This document shows positions 57,994 to 64,000 of a DNA stretch of 64,000 bases, one piece after another. The position numbers and the translations under genes were made by a program. The notes beneath the pieces were generated by a model that saw nothing but the letters and a program-made list of their open reading frames with translations, did no database searches and was not told the DNA's origin. The stretch is taken from NCBI GenBank assembly GCA_022844135.1, contig JALHMG010000029.1:1-64000 (forward strand). Reading direction: 5' to 3'. Each line of letters starts with the position of its first letter. Position 1 is the first letter of the stretch. Origin of the DNA: Lysobacterales bacterium (GTDB lineage: Bacteria > Pseudomonadota > Gammaproteobacteria > Xanthomonadales > SZUA-5).

Positions 57994-58236
57994 ACGGATA
58001 TGTGCCGTTCGTCACCGCTACCGTCGGACTGCGCGAAAGCGGCGCTCATGGTGGCAACAGGCGTCAACGCGCGAGTGCTGCGCGATCGATTGGGCCCGTG
58101 CTGCAATGACCGCAATGACTGGTTCGCTGATAGTGTCCGATCGAAACGTGCCGCGGACATCCAGTGCGGTTTCCCCTGTAGCGGTTCGCACCACAAAACC
58201 AGAGATGCGTGGGCGGCGACGGGCAAAAACTGAGAG

Positions 58237-59484
58237 CTAGTCGATCTCAAACTGCGGACGCTCAGCGAGTGCTGCCTGCGCAAATGGCAGGTCGGGAAAC
58301 ATTCGCGCGTAGTACCAGCGGCGCAGGTCGGCGTGAAATGTGCGCACCGATTGCTCGTACGCCAGCGCCGCTTGCGTATCGGTGCCGGCGAGCGCTTCGA
58401 GCTGCCGTTCCAGAGCAGCAGGGGGCGCGAGCCAGGAGAGCGCAGCTGCCGTGCGTGCGCGGGCGGCGCGGCCTTCGCTCCGCGCCCGCGAGAGCGGGGC
58501 GGCTGTCTCGTCGCCGACCTGCTGGAAGGCGAAATACCACTTCCATTCGAATGGGCGGCGGATCTGGGTATGCGCCGCCCATTGCGGGTGGCTGGCGACG
58601 AACGCCTCCATGGTGGCCGCCTTCGGCAGGTCCCAGGCGGCGTTCACCGTCTCGCGTTGCGCCATCAATATCGTCGCGCCCTCCGGCAGCGCGTGATGTC
58701 GCTCGGCGACCGTGGCGATCGCCGCCGGGGCGATCACGGCCAGCAGCAGCCAGGCGCCGACACCTTGCATCAACTGGGTCGATGGTGGCGTCGCGCCATC
58801 GCGGTCCAGCCAGCGGCATAGCACGGCCCAGAACAGCAGGTGCGCGATCACCAGCGCGGCGGCGATGAGCACCACGGCGCCCGCCGTGCCTTCGAACATG
58901 GCGCCCAGCGCCAGCGGCAGCAGCAGCGCGAGCGCGAGCAGCGCGATCCGCAGTCCGGCGCGCAGCCGCCACAGCCGCGCGCCAGAGCGTGCGGTTGCGA
59001 CCAGGAGATCGTGGCGGCCTGCCGTCCGTTCGCCAGCCGCCAGGCCATGCAGCAGCAGAATCGCCAGCAAGGGCGCGAGTGTCGCTACAACGAAGGCGTA
59101 ATCGAAGCGCCCGAGCAACGCGACTTCCGGCTGGCCCGCGTCCGGCTCATGGATCTGGCCTTCCAGCGCGAGCATTCGCACCCGGTGTTGCCAGGGGCCG
59201 TGCTCGCGCAGGCCGAGCGCAGCGAAGGCAAACGTCGAGGGTGGCGCCCCGGTCAGGTGGAACGTGTAGTAGGCCGCCGATCCCCAGTCGGCCTGCTGCG
59301 CCGCGACCGCCTCGCGCTCGCGCCGGTCGGCGTCGGCCAGGGCGGCGAGCTGCACGCGCTGCTGGCGGACCTCGGCCAGACCGCCGGTCACCGCGATCGC
59401 CGCCGACAGCAGGGCGATCACGAAAAGCCCCAGCGCCGCGCGATCGCGGGCCAGCAGTCGCAGTTCGCGCAGCAACGCGCTCAT
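58237..59484 (-). CDS. ABC transporter permease, DUF3526 type (second of pair)
   Basis: A 415-residue membrane protein of the DUF3526 ABC-2-like permease group: an N-terminal helix (LGLFVIALLSAAIAVTGGLA), a large external loop with YYTFHLTGAPPSTFAFAALG, then helices FVVATLAPLLAILLLHGLA, LRIALLALALLLPLALGAMF and VVLIAAALVIAHLLFWAVL, and a final cytoplasmic or external helical region ending ERPQFEID. The start overlaps the preceding permease gene by four bases (ATGA). Last gene of the TonB receptor/ABC operon. Exports or imports an unknown substrate with the ATPase at 60911. Confidence 0.85.
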   Translation of the reverse strand: MSALLRELRLLARDRAALGLFVIALLSAAIAVTGGLAEVRQQRVQLAALADADRREREAVAAQQADWGSAAYYTFHLTGAPPSTFAFAALGLREHGPWQHRVRMLALEGQIHEPDAGQPEVALLGRFDYAFVVATLAPLLAILLLHGLAAGERTAGRHDLLVATARSGARLWRLRAGLRIALLALALLLPLALGAMFEGTAGAVVLIAAALVIAHLLFWAVLCRWLDRDGATPPSTQLMQGVGAWLLLAVIAPAAIATVAERHHALPEGATILMAQRETVNAAWDLPKAATMEAFVASHPQWAAHTQIRRPFEWKWYFAFQQVGDETAAPLSRARSEGRAARARTAAALSWLAPPAALERQLEALAGTDTQAALAYEQSVRTFHADLRRWYYARMFPDLPFAQAALAERPQFEID

Positions 59485-60914
59485 GGCCGCAACCGCGCCA
59501 CAGCGATCCGAAGTCCGAGCGCCAGCGCGACCAACCACGCCGCGAGCGCGACGCTTGCCGCGAACGCGTTGGCGCGGCGCGCGGCGGGCGCTGCAGGCTC
59601 GAAGCTGAAGGCGCGCAACAACCGCCAGTGCGAGGCGTCCACCCGTGTACGTCGCTCCGCCTCCGGATCCACGCTGCGCTGGATGTCGTCGGCATAGCGC
59701 AGCCTGTTGGCATGGACCTGATTCAGGCCCTGCACGAATTCGAAGCGTAGTGCCTCGGCCTCGCGCTGGAAGCGATGCATGGCGGCAAGGTCGGTGCCGG
59801 ACAACGCGCGTGAGGCGATGCCGGTCGCGAGCGCTGGCGAGGCCCAGGCGAAGGCGGCCAGTTGCGCGGACTGCGCACGCTCTTGCGCCATGCGGCGTTC
59901 GGCGGCCTCGTTCAGCAACGCGGTCAGGCGCTCCTCCGCAATCGTCGCCACCACACCGCGGAAGTTGACCGGCAGGTCCTCAACCCGTTCGACGCCATGC
60001 TGCGCCAGCAGCTGCCGGCGCAGCGCGTCGAACGCCGGATCGGCGGCATTGTGCCCGTCGCCGGCATTGCGCAGGCCTTCGAGCAGGGCAATGTCGGCGG
60101 CGATCTTGCCGCTGGCTGCCGCCGTCGCCGCATGGCTCGCCGCCAGCCGCGGCAGCACCAAAGTGGTGGCGAGCCAGACCAGCAGCAGCGCGCCCAGCAC
60201 ATCGGCGCGGCGCGGCAGCAGCGCGCCCAGCAGCAGCACGGCCAGCACCCAGACGACGAGGTAGCCCGCGTACAGCAGCATCTGCAACGCGGCGACCGTC
60301 GGCGATTCGCCGTCGGCGACCGCAAGCGCAGCCAGCCCCGCAGCCGGCAACAGCATGGCGAGCGCCGCGACGCCGAGCGCAATCGCTTTGCCGGCGGCGA
60401 GTTGCGCTGGCCGCACGCCCTGCGCCAACAATGGGGCAAGCGTGCCCGCCTCGCGTTCGCGCGCGAAGGCGGCATGACCCAGCGCGATCAGCAGCAGCGG
60501 CACCAGCAACTGATAGGCCAGCGCCGGATGCGGCACGCCGAACGCACCCACGCCGGCCGCCGACGGCGCCTCGGCGAACGCCGCACTGTTCTGCCGGTGG
60601 CCTTCGAGGAACAGCGCCTGGCCGGCCACTGCGTCGATGCCCGGATCGAACATCGCCAGCGGCGGCGGCGTGCGGAATACGTAGTGCCCGTAGTGCACCA
60701 TCCGATGCGGATGCCGGTCCGGCTGCGCAATGAAGGCCGCTTCGGCAGCCTGCTGCTGCGCGGCGCGGCGCGCAGATTCGGTCTCGATTCGCGTCGCGGA
60801 CAGCACTGCAATCGCTGTCAACAGCAGACCGAACACCGCGAGCGCCGTCCGCAGCAGGCGCGAGCGCAGCCAGAAACCCCATTCCGCGCGAGCAATCCGC
60901 AGTGCGGCGGTCAT
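59481..60914 (-). CDS. ABC transporter permease, DUF3526 type (first of pair)
   Basis: A 477-residue membrane protein, paralogue of the next gene. N-terminal helix TALAVFGLLLTAIAVLSA, an external loop with HRMVHYGHYVFRTPPPLAMFDPGIDAVAGQ, then helices (LAYQLLVPLLLIALGHAAFA, IALGVAALAMLLPAAGLAAL, LVVWVLAVLLLGALLPRRADV) and a C-terminal helix AASVALAAWLVALALGL. The motif REREAGTLAPLLAQG after the second helix is characteristic of ABC-2 permeases. It overlaps the ATPase gene stop and the next permease start by four bases each, so the three genes form one translationally coupled unit. Confidence 0.85.
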   Translation of the reverse strand: MTAALRIARAEWGFWLRSRLLRTALAVFGLLLTAIAVLSATRIETESARRAAQQQAAEAAFIAQPDRHPHRMVHYGHYVFRTPPPLAMFDPGIDAVAGQALFLEGHRQNSAAFAEAPSAAGVGAFGVPHPALAYQLLVPLLLIALGHAAFAREREAGTLAPLLAQGVRPAQLAAGKAIALGVAALAMLLPAAGLAALAVADGESPTVAALQMLLYAGYLVVWVLAVLLLGALLPRRADVLGALLLVWLATTLVLPRLAASHAATAAASGKIAADIALLEGLRNAGDGHNAADPAFDALRRQLLAQHGVERVEDLPVNFRGVVATIAEERLTALLNEAAERRMAQERAQSAQLAAFAWASPALATGIASRALSGTDLAAMHRFQREAEALRFEFVQGLNQVHANRLRYADDIQRSVDPEAERRTRVDASHWRLLRAFSFEPAAPAARRANAFAASVALAAWLVALALGLRIAVARLRP

Positions 60915-61630
60915 GCCGGTTCGCGTGCGACGAACGCGGCGTGCACGGCCTCGGTGTCGATGCGCGCGCCCGGCGCGGCCTCGAAGCGGCCCACCAGCGC
61001 GCCATCGCGCAGCAGGCCGATGCGGTCGGCGACCTGGCAGGCGCCGTACACGTCGTGGGTCACCATCAACACCGTGCGCCCGGCGTTGGCGAGTTCGCGT
61101 AGCAGGCGGTTGAACTCGTCGATCGCGACTGGATCGAGGCCGGAAGTGGGCTCGTCGAGCAGCAGGATCGGCGTCTCGCGCAGCAGGGCCAGCGCGATCG
61201 CAACCTTTTGCCGCATGCCCTTGGAGTACGTCTCCAGTCGGCGTGTGCGCGCCGCAGGCGCCAGCGCGACACGGTCCAGCGCCGCGTCGATCGCCGCGCG
61301 CACGGCGCGCAAGCCGGCGAGGGCGAGGAAGTAGTCGAGGTTCTCGTACGCGTCCAGGTGCTCATACAGCGCAGCGTTCTCCGGCAGGTAGGCGATGCGC
61401 TGCCGCGCGTGCGCCGGATCGGCGCCGACGTCCGCGCCTTCCACGCGCACGCTTCCCTGGGCGGGCGCGAGGAAGCCGAGGAAGGCGAGCAGGGTGGTCG
61501 ATTTGCCCGCCCCGTTCCCGCCCAGCAGCGCATGCACCTCGCCGGGCCGCACCACGAAAGACACGCCGCGCAGCGCCGGCCGGCCGCCGCGCAGGATAGT
61601 CAATGCGTCTGCTTCAAGCGCGGGCACCAT
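60911..61630 (-). CDS. ABC transporter ATP-binding protein
   Basis: A 239-residue ATPase: Walker A GGNGAGKST (37-45), Q/E-loop LPENAALYEHLDAYENL, ABC signature YSKGMRQKVAI, Walker B LLLDEPTSGLDP and H-loop VTHD. The wording YxKGMRQK is typical of CcmA/NatA-like ATPases that pair with ABC-2/DUF3526 permeases. It lies 7 bases after the TonB receptor gene and overlaps the first permease gene by four bases. The neighbouring outer-membrane receptor suggests that substrate handling is tied to metal or siderophore uptake or export. Confidence 0.93.
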   Translation of the reverse strand: MVPALEADALTILRGGRPALRGVSFVVRPGEVHALLGGNGAGKSTTLLAFLGFLAPAQGSVRVEGADVGADPAHARQRIAYLPENAALYEHLDAYENLDYFLALAGLRAVRAAIDAALDRVALAPAARTRRLETYSKGMRQKVAIALALLRETPILLLDEPTSGLDPVAIDEFNRLLRELANAGRTVLMVTHDVYGACQVADRIGLLRDGALVGRFEAAPGARIDTEAVHAAFVAREPA

Positions 61631-61637
61631 GGCGGGC

Positions 61638-63863
61638 TCAGAATCGCCAGTTCGCGGTCAGTCGCCAGGCGCGCGGCTCGCCGGGCCGCACCCACAGTTG
61701 CGAGAATGAGTTGGCGTAGTAGGTCTCATCGAACAGATTGTCGATCTCCGCGCCGAGCGTGATCGCCTCGGTCACATCCCACGCGGCGAAGGCGCGCGCC
61801 ACGGTGTAGGACGGTAGTTCGAACGTGGTGCCGGCTTCGCCCAGCCGATCGCCCACGTACTGCACGCCGCCGCCGATCCGCAGCGGGCGGCCGAGGGCGA
61901 CCAGATCCTTCGCCACCTGCACGCTCAGCGCATGCTCGGGGATGTTCAGCAGGCGATCCCCTTCGCGCAACGGCAGCGCGAAGTTGAAGTCCAGCACGTC
62001 GTTGTCGAGCTGAGCGTCGATCCAGGCGTAGGACAGCCATACCGTGAGTCCTTCCGCCGGCTGCCCGGACAGGTCGAACTCGACACCGCGGCTGCTGGCT
62101 TCGCCAGCGGCAATCGAGAAGCCCGCGTTCACCGGGTCGGCGACCAGTAGATTGTCCTGCGTCAGGCGGAACACGCTGGCCGTGGCCGAGAGTGCGCCGT
62201 CCAGCAGATCGAACTTGACGCCCACTTCCGCCGAACGCGACTGGTTGGGCTCGAACGGCGAGCCATCGAAGGCCGCGCCCGACAGCGGACGGAAGTTCTC
62301 GCCATAAGCCGCGTAGGCCGACAGCGAAGGTGTGATCTCGTACACCACGCCGGCTTGCGGACTGCTGCGCGACTCGGATTGCGTGAGCGAACGGCGGTTG
62401 AGGCGGTTGTCGAGCGTCTGTTCGTAGTCGTCGTAACGCAGCCCGGCGCGCAGGTCGAGGCGCTCGGTGAGGCCGACGTGGTACTGCAAGAACAGACCGT
62501 TGGATTCCTGCGTCTCCAAGCGATCGGTCAGCGGGCCGGGCGTGGGCAGCGGAAAGCGACCGTAGACCGGGTTGAACACGTCGATGGCCTGTAACTGCGC
62601 GAGGCTGGGATTGGAGGCCAAGGTTGGTCCGCGCGCGCGCAGGAACACCTGGTCGTTCTCGAATTCGTCGGAATCGGCACCGAACAGCACGCGATGTTCC
62701 ATGTCGGCGACCTCGAAGCGGCCAGTCACTTCGGCGCGCAACACGCGATAGGTCGCGTCATAGTCGCGGAATCGCCGCTGGCGAGACAAGGTTCGGCCAT
62801 CCACGAACAGGCGCTGGCGATTGGCGGCGAGTTCGGCCTCGGTAGAGAAACCTTCCAGCGAGGTGTCGCGATGGGTGAAGCCGACGAGTCCGCTCCAGTC
62901 GGCGCTGAAGTCGTGCTGCAGTTCCAGCTGGTGACCCTGCACCTCGGTGCGGATCGGACCGTCGCCCGGCTCGCCGAGGAAGCGCTCGATCGGTAGCGCA
63001 CCAATGTCGCCGTTGATCGCGACGACGCCGCGGTCGAACGGGATCTCCTGTTCGCTGTACTCAAGTTCGTACACCAGACGCGTCGCGTCGCTGAAACGGA
63101 TTGCCAGCGAGGGGCTCGCGCCCTGGCGCCGGGTTTCGATGGTGTCGCGAAAGCTCTCCGCATCGGCGTGAAATCCGACCAGACGCACCGCAGCCGCCTC
63201 GCCGATCGGTGTGGTCCAGTCGACATCCGCCCGCCACGCGTTGAAGCGCCCGGCGCCGATCCGGAACTCACCAGCGCGCTCAAAGGTAGGGCGTTTCGAA
63301 ACCAGGTTGATCGTGCCGCCGGGTTCCCCGCGGCCGAACAGCGCCGCACGCGGGCCCTTGAGCACTTCGACGCTCTCGATGCCCGACAAGTCGCGAGGGC
63401 CACCGAAGCCGCGGCCGGCGTTGAAGCCATTGACGAGGTAGTTGCTGGGCAGGTTCTCGTCGCCGATGAAGCCGCGCACGGCAAAGCTGTTCCACAGGCC
63501 GCCGAAATTGTTCTGCCGTGCCACCGAGGCCGACAGGTCCAGGGCCTGGTCGAGATCGGTAGCGCCCGCGTCGCGCAACACCGCAGCATCGATCGTCAAT
63601 TCGGCCTGCGGGATCTCCCGCGTTTCGAAGTCGCCGCGATAGGCCTGGCGGGTAGCGGTGACGACGACCTCGTCGAGACGCTTCGCGTCGTCGTCGGCAG
63701 CTGCGGTAATCGGCTGCGCAAGCGACGAGTCGGGGAACCCGACGACCGCGCAGGTGACCAGCGCTGCCGCGCTTCGGAATGCTGTCGATGCGAATGTGTT
63801 GGTCGTGGTCCGCGACGCAGAGGCGCGGCGCGTGCGGTGATGAAGCGCAGGAGGATAGGGCAC
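61638..63863 (-). CDS. TonB-dependent siderophore-type outer-membrane receptor
   Basis: A 741-residue outer-membrane receptor starting at GTG. A signal peptide region (ALVTCAVVGFPDSSLAQP) is followed by a TonB-box-like segment (LDEVVVTATRQ), the plug domain (SVARQNNFGGLWNSFAVRGF, ESVEVLKGPRAALFGRGEPGGTINLVSKRP) and a 22-strand barrel ending WRLTANWRF with a terminal Phe. The plug wording matches the TonB-siderophor group. Imports a metal chelate or similar ligand using TonB energy. First gene of an operon with an ABC transporter. A palindrome resembling a Zur box lies 28 bases upstream, so the metal may be zinc rather than iron. Confidence 0.93.
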   Translation of the reverse strand: MPYPPALHHRTRRASASRTTTNTFASTAFRSAAALVTCAVVGFPDSSLAQPITAAADDDAKRLDEVVVTATRQAYRGDFETREIPQAELTIDAAVLRDAGATDLDQALDLSASVARQNNFGGLWNSFAVRGFIGDENLPSNYLVNGFNAGRGFGGPRDLSGIESVEVLKGPRAALFGRGEPGGTINLVSKRPTFERAGEFRIGAGRFNAWRADVDWTTPIGEAAAVRLVGFHADAESFRDTIETRRQGASPSLAIRFSDATRLVYELEYSEQEIPFDRGVVAINGDIGALPIERFLGEPGDGPIRTEVQGHQLELQHDFSADWSGLVGFTHRDTSLEGFSTEAELAANRQRLFVDGRTLSRQRRFRDYDATYRVLRAEVTGRFEVADMEHRVLFGADSDEFENDQVFLRARGPTLASNPSLAQLQAIDVFNPVYGRFPLPTPGPLTDRLETQESNGLFLQYHVGLTERLDLRAGLRYDDYEQTLDNRLNRRSLTQSESRSSPQAGVVYEITPSLSAYAAYGENFRPLSGAAFDGSPFEPNQSRSAEVGVKFDLLDGALSATASVFRLTQDNLLVADPVNAGFSIAAGEASSRGVEFDLSGQPAEGLTVWLSYAWIDAQLDNDVLDFNFALPLREGDRLLNIPEHALSVQVAKDLVALGRPLRIGGGVQYVGDRLGEAGTTFELPSYTVARAFAAWDVTEAITLGAEIDNLFDETYYANSFSQLWVRPGEPRAWRLTANWRF

Positions 63864-63890
63864 AGGTAGAGAGTTCGACTAAAACATGAC

Positions 63891-63903
63891 GTTATAGTAT
63901 TAC
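63891..63903 (-). promoter_or_regulatory. Zur-like palindrome upstream of the TonB receptor operon
   Basis: GTTATAGTATTAC matches the gammaproteobacterial Zur core GTTATA-N-TATAAC in 11 of 12 arm positions. It lies 28 bases before the receptor GTG in an AT-rich patch (63880-63910) in otherwise GC-rich DNA and overlaps a possible -10 element, where a repressor would block transcription. The assignment rests on the recalled consensus only. Confidence 0.5.
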
Positions 63904-63911
63904 ACTCAACC

Positions 63912-64000
63912 ATGGCGCAAGAGGGACGTCGCGTATCCAGGTCCAACCTGCGGATCGGCGCAGTGTGGCCATCGTTGACGTCGAATTGTTCGATACTCAG
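63912..64000 (+). CDS. Possible divergent gene start, cut by the window end
   Basis: From ATG 63912 a frame stays open to the window end (MAQEGRRVSRSNLRIGAVWP, about 29 codons). No ribosome site is obvious and no domain can be recognised from so little sequence. If real it shares the Zur-like region with the receptor operon. Confidence 0.2.
   Translation, partial: MAQEGRRVSRSNLRIGAVWPSLTSNCSIL

Overview
The window is about 64 kb of high-GC DNA (by eye roughly 65 percent G+C) from a Gram-negative bacterium. The gene content points to Xanthomonadales/Lysobacterales, probably a Rhodanobacteraceae-like lineage: type IV pilus and type II secretion parts, a TonB-dependent receptor, ECF sigma factors paired with Ser/Thr kinases, and many large secreted beta-repeat proteins. 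No rRNA, tRNA, prophage, integron or CRISPR array was seen. The lineage is inferred from protein style, not from a marker gene.

Layout. 0-3 kb: a 5'-truncated pilU-like ATPase, a gene-poor stretch, a secreted serine hydrolase and the tail of a lost beta-helix protein. 3-9 kb: a small secreted protein, a SAM methyltransferase, a beta-helix protein, an orphan GspG pseudopilin and a nitrilase. 9-18 kb (minus): an ECF sigma factor, a membrane Ser/Thr kinase with a TPR tail and a 1854-residue surface protein. 18-23 kb (plus): a cupin, a LytS/LytTR two-component pair and a second serine hydrolase. 23-34 kb: an 1889-residue Calx-beta protein, a phosphatidylserine-decarboxylase-like enzyme, a PDZ/hydrolase/FG-GAP fusion and an S41 protease. 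34-40 kb: an Lrp-type regulator, a MITE-like element, a Cpx-like two-component system divergent from a Spy/CpxP-like gene plus a beta-helix protein, an eight-cysteine secreted peptide and an anchored glutaredoxin. 40.5-46.4 kb (minus): a tight four-gene operon of secreted propeller-like protein, ECF sigma factor, zinc-finger anti-sigma-like membrane protein and exported TPR-CHAT protein. 46.5-57 kb: a GNAT enzyme, a Calx-beta-like protein, a second sigma/kinase pair, a vapB with an internally deleted vapC, two more secreted proteins and a second MITE copy. 57-64 kb (minus): a small HTH/membrane-protein pair and an operon of TonB receptor plus ABC exporter with two DUF3526-type permeases, with a Zur-like palindrome upstream.

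The main theme is a set of at least nine secreted proteins or fragments that end in, or carry near the end, a short motif of the form hydrophobic-F-x-(N/D/S)-G-F-E (FRNGFE, FRDGFE, FANGFE, FNNGFE, LADGFE, FENGFE and the looser FASSFE and FRDGAE). Their upstream folds are unrelated (beta-helices, Calx-beta arrays, FN3 arrays, propellers), so the tail looks like a shared C-terminal signal. All three sigma-factor modules lie directly beside genes for such proteins. Two sigma factors lack the usual acidic residues of region 2.2, carry Ser/Thr there and are paired with kinases. The third keeps the acidic residues and is paired instead with an anti-sigma-like protein and a periplasmic CHAT protease-like protein. 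This coupling of GFE-tailed proteins to phosphorylation- or protease-controlled sigma factors is the best candidate for an undescribed system here.
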